A DNA stretch of 64,000 nt from Siphonodentalium dalli (lineage: Eukaryota > Mollusca > Scaphopoda > Gadilida > Siphonodentaliidae): positions 35,624,194 through 35,688,193 of the forward strand of contig CP136069.1 of assembly GCA_032622095.1 (NCBI GenBank), read 5' to 3'. A program made the translations under genes and the position numbers. Under the pieces are notes generated by a model. The model did no database searches. It was not told the origin of the DNA and saw nothing but the letters and a program-made list of their open reading frames with translations. This document shows, one piece after another, positions 48,401 through 60,690 of the stretch. Position 1 is the first letter of the stretch. Each line of letters starts with the position of its first letter.

Positions 48401-51400
48401 TCACGGTTTGGCTAATGAGCAGGGGTTGGGAGTTGGATAATTGGGGTGGGGCAGGCTGTTTGAGGCCCCATAAAATGCCCCGCATTTTTGAAAGCGACTG
48501 TACTTTGCATCTGCACGGGCAAAATCCCTTTAACGTTTTGGACACTTGTATCGTATCAATGTGCAAGCAGGCATGTTTCGCGATAGGACGGCACATTCGG
48601 TCGCAGGCCGGACCTCACGGTTTGGCTAATGAGCAGGGGTTGGAAGTTGGATAATTGGGGTGGGGCAGGCTGTTTGAGGCCCCATAAAATGCCCAGTATT
48701 TTTGAAAGCGACTGTACTTTGCATATGCACAGGCAAATTCCCTTTAACGTTTTGGACTCTTTTATCGTATCAATGTGCAAGCAGGCATGTTTCGCGATAG
48801 GACGGCACATTCGGTCGCAGGCCGGACCTCACGGTTTGGCTAATGAGCAGGGGTTGGGAGTTGGATAATTGGGTTGGGGCAGGCTGTTTGAGGCCCCATA
48901 AAATCCCCAGTATTTTTGAAAGCGACTGTACATTGCATCTGCACGGGCAAAATCCCTTTAACGTTTTGGACTCTTTTATCGTATCAATGTGCAAGCAGGC
49001 ATGTTTCGCGATAGGACGGCACATTCGGTCGCAGGCCGGACCTCACGGTTTGGCTAATGAGCAGGGGTTGGAAGTTGGAAACTTGGGGTGGGGCAGGCTG
49101 TTTGAGGCCCCATAAAATACCTAGTATTTTTGAAAGCGACTGTACATTGCATCTGCACGGGCAAAATCCCTTTAACGTTTTGGACACTTTTATCGTATCA
49201 ATGTGCAAGCAGGCATGTTTCGCGATAGGACGGCACATTCGGTCGCAGGCCGGACCTCACGGAGTGGCTAATGAGCAGGGGTTGGGAGCTGGATAATTGG
49301 GGTGGGGCAGGCTGTTTGAGGCCCCATAAAATCCCCAGTATTTTTGAAAGCGACTGTACATTGCATCTGCACGGGCAAAATCCCTTTAACGTTTTGGACA
49401 CTTTTATCGTATCAATGTGCAAGCAGGCGTGTTTCGCGATAGGACAGCACATTCGGTCGCAGGCCGGACCTCACGGTTTGGCTAATGAGCAGGGGTTGGG
49501 AGTTGGATAATTGGGGTGGGGCAGGCTGTTTGAGGCCCCATAACATGCCCAGTATTTTTGAAAGCGACTGTACTTTGCATATGCACAGGCAAAATCCCTT
49601 TAACGTTTTGGACACTTTTATCGTATCAATGTGCAAGTAGGCATGTTTCGCGATATGACGGCACATTCGGTCGCAGGCCGACCTCACGGTTTGGCTAATG
49701 AGCAGGGGTTGGGAGTTGGATAATTGGGGTGGGGCAGGCTGTTTGAGGCCCCATAAAATCCCCAGTATTTTTGAAAGCGACTGCACATTGCATCTGCACG
49801 GGCAAAATCCATTTAACGTTTTGGACACTTTTATCGTATCAATGTGCAAGCAGGCATGTTTCGCGATAGGACGGCACATTCGGTCGCAGGCCGGACCTCA
49901 CGGAGTGGCTAATGAGCTGGGGTTGGGAGCTGGATAATTGGGGTGGGGCAGGCTGTTTGAGGCCCCATAAAATGCCCAGTATTTTTGAAAGCGACTGTAC
50001 ATTGCATCGGCACGGGCAAAATCCCTTTAACGTTTTGGACACTTTTATCGTATCAATGTGCAAGCAGGCGTGTTTCGCGGTAGGACAGCACATTCGGTCG
50101 CAGGCCGGACCTCACGGTTTGGCTAATGAGCAGGGTTTGGGAGTTGGATAATTGGGGTGGGGCAGGCTGTTTGAGGCCCCATAAAATGCCCAGTATTTTT
50201 GAAAGCGACTGTACTTTGCATCTGCACGGGCAAAATCCCTTTAACGTTTTTGGACTCTTTTATCGTATCAATGTGCAAGCAGGCATGTTTCGCGACAGGA
50301 CGGCACATTCGGTCGCCGGCCGGACCTCAAGGTTTGGCTAATTAGCAGGGGTTGGAAGTTGGATAATTGGGGTGGGGCAGGCTGTTTGAGGCCCCATAAA
50401 ATACCCAGTATTTTTGAAAGCGACTGTACATTGCATCTGCACGGGCAAAATCCCTTTAACGTTTTGGACACTTTTATCGTATCAATGTGCAAGCAGGCAT
50501 GTTTCGCGATAGGACGGCACATTCGGTCGCAGGCCGGACCTCACGGTTTGGCTAATGAGCAGGGGTTGGGAGTTGGATAATTGGGGTGGGGCAGACTGTT
50601 TGAGGCCCCATAAAATGCCCAGTATTTTTGAAAGCGACTGTACTTTGCATATGCACAGGCAAAATCCCTTTAACGTTTTGGACTCTTTTATCGTATCAAT
50701 GTGCAAGCAGGCATGTTTCGCGATAGGACGGCACATTCGGTCGCAGGCCGGACCTCACGGTTTGGCTAATGAGCAGGGGTTGGGAGTTGGATAATTGGGG
50801 TGGGGCAGGCTGTTTGAGGCCCCATAAAATCCCCAGTATTTTTGAAAGCGACTGTACATTGCATCTGCACGGGCAAAATCCCTTTAACGTTTTGGACTCT
50901 TTTATCGTATCAATGTGCAAGCAGGCATGTTTCGCGATAGGACGGCACATTCGGTCGCAGGCCGGACCTCACGGTTTGGCTAATGAGCAGGGGTTGGAAG
51001 TTGGAAACTTGGGGTGGGGCAGGCTGTTTGAGGCCCCATAAAATACCTAGTATTTTTGAAAGCGACTGTACTTTGCATCTGCATGGGCAAAATCCCTTTA
51101 ACGTTTTGGACACTTTTATCTTATCAATGTGCAAGCAGGCGTGTTTCGCGATAGGACAGCACATTCGGTCGCAGGCCGGACCTCACGGTTTGGCTAATGA
51201 GCAGGGGTTGGGAGTTGGATAATTGGGGTGGGGCAGGCTGTTTGAGGCCCCATAAAATGCCCAGTATTTTTGAAAGCGACTGTACTTTGCATATGCACAG
51301 GCAAAATCCCTTTAACGTTTTGGACACTTTTATCGTATCAATGTGCAAGTAGGCATGTTTCGCGATAGGACGGCACATTCGGTCGCAGGCCGACCTCACG

Positions 51401-52620
51401 GTTTGGCTAATGAGCAGGGGTTGGGAGTTGGATAATTGGGGTGGGGCAGGCTGTTTGAGGCCCCATAAAATCCCCAGTATTTTTGAAAGCGACTGTACAT
51501 TGCATCTGCACGGGCAAAATCCCTTTAACGTTTTGGACACTTTTATCGTATCAATGTGCAAGCAGGCATGTTTCGCGATAGGACGGCACATTCGGTCGCA
51601 GGCCGGACCTCACGGAGTGGCTAATGAGCAGGGGTTGGGAGCTGGATAATTGGGGTGGGGCAGGCTGTTTGAGGCCCCATAAAATCCCCAGTATTTTTGA
51701 AAGCGACTGTACATTGCATCTGCACGGGTAAAATCCCTTTAACGTTTTGGACACTTTTATCGTATCAATGTGCAAGCAGGCGTGTTTCGCGATAGGACAG
51801 CACATTCGGTCGCAGGCCGGACCTCACGGTTTGGCTAATGAGCAGGGGTTGGGAGTTGGATAATTGGGGTGGGGCAGGCTGTTTGAGGCCCCATAAAATG
51901 CCCAGTATTTTTGAAAGCGACTGTACTTTGCATCTGCACGGGCAAAATCCCTTTAACGTTTTGGACTCTTTTATCGTATCAATGTGCAAGCATGCATGTT
52001 TCCCGATAGGATGGCACATTCGGTCGCCGGCCGGACCTCGCGGTTTGGCTAATGAGCAGGGGTTGGGAGTTGGATAATTGGGGTGGGGCAGGCTGTTTGA
52101 GGCCCCATAAAATCCCCAGTATTTTTGAAAGCGACTGTACATTGCATCTGCACGGGCAAAATCCCTTTAACGTTTTGGACACTTTTATCGTATCAATGTG
52201 CAAGCAGGCATGTTTCGCGATAGGACGGCACATTCGGTCGCAGGACGGACCCCACGGAGTGGCTAATGAGCAGGGGTTGGGAGCTGGATAATTGGGGTGG
52301 GGCAGGCTGTTTGAGGCCCCATAAAATCCCCAGTATTTTTGAAAGCGACTGTACATTGCATCTGCACGGGTAAAATCCCTTTAACGTTTTGGACACTTTT
52401 ATCGTATCAATATGCAAGCAGGCGTGTTTCGCGATAGGACAGCACATTCGGTCGCAGGCCGGACCTCACGGTTTGGCTAATGAGCAGGGGTTGAGAGTTG
52501 GATAATTGGGGTGGGGCAGGCTGTTTGAGGCCCCATAAAATGCCCAGTATTTTTGAAAGCGACTGTACTTTGCATCTGCACGGGCAAAATCCCTTTAACG
52601 TTTTGGACTCTTTTATCGTA
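45430..52620 (+). repeat. Large satellite duplication, copy 2 (partner 34.1-41.5 kb)
   Basis: This copy matches 34.1-41.5 kb as described there. Private changes since duplication include GGGTCGGGCAGG near 46312, a 1-bp loss near 46612 and another near 46831. Its right part (from about 51124) also matches both copies of the 2,139-bp unit, so duplications are nested. Confidence 0.83.
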
Positions 52621-54985
52621 TCAATGTGCAAGCATGCATGTTTCGCGATAGGACGGCACATTCGGTCGCCGGCCGGACCTCACGGTTTGGCTAATGAGCA
52701 GGGGTTGGAAGTTGGATAATTGGGGTGGGGCAGGCTGTTTGAGGCCCCATAAAATACCCAGTATTTTTGAAAGCGACTGTACATTGCATCTGCACGGGCA
52801 AAATCCCTTTAACGTTTTGGAAACTTTTATCGTATCAATGTGCAAGCAGGCATGTTTCGCGATAGGACGACACATTCGGTCGCAGGCCGGACCTCACGGT
52901 TTGGCTAATGAGCAGGGGTTGGAAGTTGGATACTTGGGGTGGGGCAGGCTGTTTGAGGCCCCATAAAATCCCCAGTATTTTTGAAAGCGACTCTACTTTG
53001 CATCTGCACGGGCAAAATCCCTTTAACGTTTTGGACACTTTTATCGTATCAATGTGCAAGCAGGCATGTTTCGCGATAGGACGGCACATTCGGTCGCAGG
53101 CCGGACCTCACGGTTTGGATAATGAGCAGGGGTTGGAAGTAGGATAATTGGGGTGGGGCAGGCTGTTTGAGGCCCCATAAAATGCCCAGTATTTTTGAAA
53201 GCGACTGTACTTTGCATATGCACATGCAAAATCCCTTTAACGTTTTGGACACTTTTATCGTATCAATGTGCAAGCAGGCGTGTTTCGCGATAGGACAGCA
53301 CATTCGGTCGCAGGCCGGACCTCACGGTTTGGCTAATGAGCAGGGGTTGGGAGTTGGATAATTGGGGTGGGGCAGGCTGTTTGAGGCCCCATAAAATGCC
53401 CAATGCACAGGCAAAATCCCTTTAACGTTTTGGACACTTTTATCGTATCAATGTGCAAGCAGGCGTGTTTCGCGATAGGACAGCACATTCGGTCGCAGGC
53501 CGGACCTCACGGTTTTGCTAATGAGCAGGGGTTGGGAGTTGGATAATTGGGGTGGGGCAGGCTGTTTGAGGCCCCATAAAATGCCCAGTATATTTGAAAG
53601 CGACTGTACTTTGCATCTGCACGGGCAAAATCCCTTTAACGTTTTGGACTCTTTTATCGTATCAATGTACAAGCAGGCATGTTTCGCGATAGGACGGCAC
53701 ATTCGGTCGCCGGCCGGACCACACGGTTTGGCTAATGAGCAGGGGTTGGGAGTTGGATAATTGGGGTGGGGCAGGCTGTTTGAGGCCCCATAAAATGCCC
53801 AGTATTTTTGAAAGCGACTGTACTTTGCATATGCACAGGCAAAATCCCTTTAACGTTTTGGACACTTTTATCATATCAATGTGCAAGCAGGCGTGTTTCG
53901 CGATAGGACAGCACATTCGGTCGCAGGCCGGACCTCACGGTTTGGCTAATGAGCAGGGGTTGGGAGTTGGATAATTGGGGTGGGGCAGGCTGTTTGAGGC
54001 CCCATAAAATGCCCAGTATTTTTGAAAGCGACTGTACTTTGCATATGCACAGGCAAAATCCCTTTAAAGTTTTGGATACTTTTATCGTATCAATGTGCAA
54101 GTAGGCATGTTTCGCGATAGGACGGCACATTCGGTCGCAGGCCGACCTCACGGTTTGGCTAATGAGCAGGGGTTGGGAGTTGGATAATTGGGGTGGGGCA
54201 GGCTGTTTGAGGCCCCATAAAATCCCCAGTATTTTTGAAAGCGACTGTACATTGCATCTGCAAGGGCAAAATCCCTTTAACGTTTTGGACACTTTTATCG
54301 TATCAATGTGCAAGCAGGCATGTTTCGCGATAGGACGGCACATTCGGTCGCAGGCCGGACCTCACGGAGTGGCTAATGAGCAGGGGTTGGGAGCTGGATA
54401 ATTGGGGTGGGGCAGGCTGTTTGAGGCCCCATAAAATCCCCAGTATTTTTGAAAGCGACTGTACATTGCATCTGCACGGGTAAAATCCCTTTAACGTTTT
54501 GGACACTTTTATCGTATCAATGTGCAAGCAGGCGTGTTTCGCGATAGGACAGCACATTCGGTCGCAGGCCGGACCTCACGGTTTGGCTAATGAGCAGGGG
54601 TTGGGAGTTGGATAATTGGGGTGGGGCAGGCTGTTTGAGGCCCCATAAAATGCCCAGTATTTTTGAAAGCGACTGTACTTTGCATCTGCACGGGCAAAAT
54701 CCCTTTAACGTTTTGGACTCTTTTATCGTATCAATGTGCAAGCATGCATGTTTCCCGATAGGATGGCACATTCGGTCGCCGGCCGGACCTCACGGTTTGG
54801 CTAATGAGCAGGGGTTGGGAGTTGGATAATTGGGGTGGGGCAGGCTGTTTGAGGCCCCATAAAATCCCCAGTATTTTTGAAAGCGACTGTACATTGCATC
54901 TGCACGGGCAAAATCCCTTTAACGTTTTGGACACTTTTATCGTATCAATGTGCAAGCAGGCATGTTTCGCGATAGGACGGCACAT
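52407..54985 (+). repeat. Satellite block with a 185-bp monomer (partners at 57.9 and 60.7 kb)
   Basis: This block recurs at an offset of 5,533 bp (57940 onwards), and partly again from 60691. Shared markers include TTGGATACTTGGGG, GGTTTGGATAATGAGC, GCACATGCAAAATCCC, and a monomer with a 29-bp deletion (GCCCAATGCACAGG at about 53398 and 58931). The third copy at 60.7-62.0 kb goes from GCACATGCAAAATCCC straight to a full-length monomer starting GCCCAATATTTTTG, so one monomer was lost or never gained there. Confidence 0.8.
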
Positions 54986-56869
54986 TCGGTCGCAGGACGG
55001 ACCTCACGGAGTGGCTAATGAGCAGGGGTTGGGAGCTGGATAATTGGGGTGGGGCAGGCTGTTTGAGGCCCCATAAAATCCCCAGTATTTTTGAAAGCGA
55101 CTGTACATTGCATCTGCACGGGCAAAATCCCTTTAACGTTTTGGACTCTTTTATCGTATCAATGTGCAAGCAGGCATGTTTCGCGATAGGACGGCACATT
55201 CGGTCGCAGGCCGGACCTCACGGTTTGGCTAATGAGCAGGGGTTGGAAGTTGGAAACTTGGGGTGGGGCAGGCTGTTTGAGGCCCCATAAAATACCTAGT
55301 ATTTTTGAAAGCGACTGTACTTTGCATCTGCATGGGCAAAATCCCTTTAACGTTTTGGACACTTTTATCGTATCAATGTGCAAGCAGGCGTGTTTCGCGA
55401 TAGGACAGCACATTCGGTCGCAGGCCGGACCTCACGGTTTGGCTAATGAGCAGGGGTTGGGAGTTGGATAATTGGGGTGGGGCAGGCTGTTTGAGGCCCC
55501 ATAAAATGCCCAGTATTTTTGAAAGCGACTGTACTTTGCATATGCACAGGCAAAATCCCTTTAACGTTTTGGACACTTTTATCGTATCAATGTGCAAGTA
55601 GGCATGTTTCGCGATAGGACGGCACATTCGGTCGCAGGCCGACCTCACGATTTGGCTAATGAGCAGGGGTTGGGAGTTGGATAATTGGGGTGGGGCAGGC
55701 TGTTTGAGGCCCCATAAAATCCCCAGTATTTTTGAAAGCGACTGTACATTGCATCTGCACGGGCAAAATCCCTTTAACGTTTTGGACACTTTTATCGTAT
55801 CAATGTGCAAGCAGGCATGTTTCGCGATAGGACGGCACATTCGGTCGCAGGCCGGACCTCACGGAGTGGCTAATGAGCAGGGGTTGGGAGCTGGATAATT
55901 GGGGTGGGGCTGGCTGTTTGAGGCCCCATAAAATCCCCAGTATTTTTGAAAGCGACTGTACATTGCATCTGCACGGGTAAAATCCCTTTAACGTTTTGGA
56001 CACTTTTATCGTATCAATGTGCAAGCAGGCGTGTTTCGCGATAGGACAGCACATTCGGTCGCAGGCCGGACCTCACGGTTTGGCTAATGAGCAGGGGTTG
56101 GGAGTTGGATAATTGGGGTGGGGCAGGCTGTTTGAGGCCCCATAAAATGCCCAGTATTTTTGAAAGCGACTGTACTTTGCATCTGCACGGGCAAAATCCC
56201 TTTAACGTTTTGGACTCTTTTATCGTATCAATGTGCAAGCATGCATGTTTCCCGATAGGATGGCACATTCGGTCGCCGGCCGGACCTCACGGTTTGGCTA
56301 ATGAGCAGGGGTTGGGAGTTGGATAATTGGGGTGGGGCAGGCTGTTTGAGGCCCCATAAAATCCCCAGTATTTTTGAAAGCGACTGTACATTGCATCTGC
56401 ACGGGCAAAATCCCTTTAACGTTTTGGACACTTTTATCGTATCAATGTGCAAGCAGGCATGTTTCGCGATAGGACGGCACATTCGGTCGCAGGACGGACC
56501 TCACGGAGTGGCTAATGAGCAGGGGTTGGGAGCTGGATAATTGGGGTGGGGCAGGCTGTTTGAGGCCCCATAAAATCCCCAGTATTTTTGAAAGCGACTG
56601 TACATTGCATCTGCACGGGCAAAATCCCTTTAACGTTTTGGACTCTTTTATCGTATCAATGTGCAAGCAGGCATGTTTCGCGATAGGACGGCACATTCGG
56701 TCGCAGGCCGGACCTCACGGTTTGGCTAATGAGCAGGGGTTGGAAGTTGGAAACTTGGGGTGGGGCAGGCTGTTTGAGGCCCCATAAAATACCTAGTATT
56801 TTTGAAAGCGACTGTACTTTGCATCTGCATGGGCAAAATCCCTTTAACGTTTTGGACACTTTTATCGTA
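53876..56869 (+). repeat. 1,497-bp (7-monomer) tandem higher-order repeat
   Basis: Seven monomers, one shortened to 213 bp, occur twice at 53876-55372 and 55373-56869. A shorter 856-bp (4-monomer) echo continues to about 57.3 kb. The GGTAAAATCCC and GCATGCATGTTTCCCG monomers recur in each unit in the same order, showing that the same group seen at 40-44 kb was amplified again here. Confidence 0.84.
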
Positions 56870-57939
56870 TCAATGTGCAAGCAGGCGTGTTTCGCGATAG
56901 GACAGCACATTCGGTCGCAGGCCGGACCTCACGGTTTGGCTAATGAGCAGGGGTTGGGAGTTGGATAATTGGGGTGGGGCAGGCTGTTTGAGGCCCCATA
57001 AAATGCCCAGTATTTTTGAAAGCGACTGTACTTTGCATCTGCACGGGCAAAATCCCTTTAACGTTTTGGACTCTTTTATCGTATCAATGTGCAAGCATGC
57101 ATGTTTCCCGATAGGATGGCACATTCGGTCGCCGGCCGGACCTCACGGTTTGGCTAATGAGCAGGGGTTGGGAGTTGGATAATTGGGGTGGGGCAGGCTG
57201 TTTGAGGCCCCATAAAATCCCCAGTATTTTTGAAAGCGACTGTACATTGCATCTGCACGGGCAAAATCCCTTTAACGTTTTGGACACTTTTATCGTATCA
57301 ATGTGCAAGCAGGCATGTTTCGCGATAGGACGGCACATTCGGTCGCAGGACGGACCTCACGGAGTGGCTAATGAGCAGGGGTTGGGAGCTGGATAATTGG
57401 GGTGGGGCAGGCTGTTTGAGGCCCCATAAAATCCCCAGTATTTTTGAAAGCGACTGTACTTTGCATCTGCACGGGCAAAATCCCTTTAACGTTTTGGACT
57501 CTTTTATCGTATCAATGTGCAAGCATGTATGTTTCCCGATAGGATGGCACATTCGGTCGCCGGCCGGACCTCACGGTTTGGCTAATGAGCAGGGGTTGGG
57601 AGTTGGATAATTGGGGTGGGGCAGGCTGTTTGAGGCCCCATAAAATCCCCAGTATTTTTGAAAGCGACTGTACATTGCATCTGCACGGGCAAAATCCCTT
57701 TAACGTTTTGGACACTTTTATCGTATCAATGTGCAAGCAGGCATGTTTCGCGATAGGACGGCACATTCGGTCGCAGGACGGACCTCACGGAGTGGCTAAT
57801 GAGCAGGGGTTGGGAGCTGGATAATTGGGGTGGGGCAGGCTGTTTGAGGCCCCATAAAATCCCCAGTATTTTTGAAAGCGACTGTACATTGCATCTGCAC
57901 GGGTAAAATCCCTTTAACGTTTTGGACACTTTTATCGTA

Positions 57940-60690
57940 TCAATATGCAAGCAGGCGTGTTTCGCGATAGGACAGCACATTCGGTCGCAGGCCGGACCTC
58001 ACGGTTTGGCTAATGAGCAGGGGTTGGGAGTTGGATAATTGGGGTGGGGCAGGCTGTTTGAGGCCCCATAAAATGCCCAGTATTTTTGAAAGCGACTGTA
58101 CTTTGCATCTGCACGGGCAAAATCCCTTTAACGTTTTGGACTCTTTTATCGTATCAATGTGCAAGCATGCATGTTTCGCGATAGGACGGCACATTCGGTC
58201 GCCGGCCGGACCTCACGGTTTGGCTAATGAGCAGGGGTTGGAAGTTGGATAATTGGGGTGGGGCAGGCTGTTTGAGGCCCCATAAAATACCCAGTATTTT
58301 TGAAAGCGACTGTACATTGCATCTGCACGGGCAAAATCCCTTTAACGTTTTGGACACTTTTATCGTATCAATGTGCAAGCAGGCATGTTTCGCGATAGGA
58401 CGACACATTCGGTCGCAGGCCGGACCTCACGGTTTGGCTAATGAGCAGGGGTTGGAAGTTGGATACTTGGGGTGGGGCAGGCTGTTTGAGGCCCCATAAA
58501 ATCCCCAGTATTTTTGAAAGCGACTGTACTTTGCATCTGCACGGGCAAAATCCCTTTAACGTTTTGGACACTTTTATCGTATCAATGTGCAAGCAGGCAT
58601 GTTTCGCGATAGGACGGCACATTCGGTCGCAGGCCGGACCTCACGGTTTGGATAATGAGCAGGGGTTGGAAGTAGGATAATTGGGGTGGGGCAGGCTGTT
58701 TGAGGCCCCATAAAATGCCCAGTATTTTTGAAAGCGACTGTACTTTGCATATGCACATGCAAAATCCCTTTAACGTTTTGGACACTTTTATCGTATCAAT
58801 GTGCAAGCAGGCGTGTTTCGCGATAGGACAGCACATTCGGTCGCAGGCCGGACCTCACGGTTTGGCTAATGAGCAGGGGTTGGGAGTTGGATAATTGGGG
58901 TGGGGCAGGCTGTTTGAGGCCCCATAAAATGCCCAATGCACAGGCAAAATCCCTTTAACGTTTTGGACACTTTTATCGTATCAATGTGCAAGCAGGCGTG
59001 TTTCGCGATAGGACAGCACATTCGGTCGCAGGCCGGACCTCACGGTTTTACTAATGAGCAGGGGTTGGGAGTTGGATAATTGGGGTGGGGCAGGCTGTTT
59101 GAGGCCCCATAAAATGCCCAGTATTTTTGAAAGCGACTGTACTTTGCATCTGCACGGGCAAAATCCCTTTAACGTTTTGGACTCTTTTATCGTATCAATG
59201 TACAAGCAGGCATGTTTCGCGATAAGACGGCACATTCGGTCGCCGGCCGGACCACACGGTTTGGCTAATGAGCAGGGGTTGGGAGTTGGATAATTGGGGT
59301 GGGGCAGGCTGTTTGAGGCCCCATAAAATGCCCAGTATTTTTGAAAGCGACTGTACTTTGCATATGCACAGGCAAAATCCCTTTAACGTTTTGGACACTT
59401 TTATCGTATCAATGTGCAAGCAGGCGTGTTTCGCGATAGGACAGCACATTCGGTCGCAGGCCGGACCTCACGGTTTGGCTAATGAGCAGGGGTTGGGAGT
59501 TGGATAATTGGGGTGGGGCAGGCTGTTTGAGGCCCCATAAAATGCCCAGTATTTTTGAAAGCGACTGTACTTTGCATATGCACAGGCAAAATCCCTTTAA
59601 CGTTTTGGATACTTTTATCGTATCAATGTGCAAGTAGGCATGTTTCGCGATAGGACGGCACATTCGGTCGCAGGCCGACCTCACGGTTTGGCTAATGAGC
59701 AGGGGTTGGGAGTTGGATAATTGGGGTGGGGCAGGCTGTTTGAGGCCCCATAAAATCCCCAGTATTTTTGAAAGCGACTGTACATTGCATCTGCACGGGC
59801 AAAATCCCTTTAACGTTTTGGACACTTTTATCGTATCAATGTGCAAGCAGGCATGTTTCGCGATAGGACGGCACATTCGGTCGCAGGCCGGACCTCACGG
59901 AGTGGCTAATGAGCAGGGGTTGGGAGCTGGATAATTGGGGTGGGGCAGGCTGTTTGAGGCCCCATAAAATCCCCAGTATTTTTGAAAGCGACTGTACATT
60001 GCATCTGCACGGGTAAAATCCCTTTAACGTTTTGGACACTTTTATCGTATCAATGTGCAAGCAGGCGTGTTTCGCGATAGGACAGCACATTCGGTCGCAG
60101 GCCGGACCTCACGGTTTGGCTAATGAGCAGGGGTTGGGAGTTGGATAATTGGGGTGGGGCAGGCTGTTTGAGGCCCCATAAAATGCCCAGTATTTTTGAA
60201 AGCGACTGTACTTTGCATCTGCACGGGCAAAATCCCTTTAACGTTTTGGACTCTTTTATCGTATCAATGTGCAAGCATGCATGTTTCCCGATAGGATGGC
60301 ACATTCGGTCGCCGGCCGGACCTCACGGTTTGGCTAATGAGCAGGGTTGGGAGTTGGATAATTGGGGTGGGGCAGGCTGTTTGAGGCCCCATAAAATCCC
60401 CAGTATTTTTGAAAGCGACTGTACATTGCATCTGCACGGGCAAAATCCCTTTAACGTTTTGGACACTTTTATCGTATCAATGTGCAAGCAGGCATGTTTC
60501 GCGATAGGACGGCACATTCGGTCGCAGGACGGACCTCACGGAGTGGCTAATGAGCAGGGGTTGGGAGCTGGATAATTGGGGTGGGGCAGGCTGTTTGAGG
60601 CCCCATAAAATCCCCAGTATTTTTGAAAGCGACTGTACATTGCATCTGCACGGGTAAAATCCCTTTAACGTTTTGGACACTTTTATCGTA
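57940..60690 (+). repeat. Second copy of the 52.4-kb satellite block
   Basis: This repeats 52407 onwards at an offset of 5,533 bp, including the 185-bp monomer near 58931 and the GACCACACGG variant. It is followed directly by a third, shorter copy at 60691-62014 (offset 2,750-2,751 bp). Confidence 0.8.
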
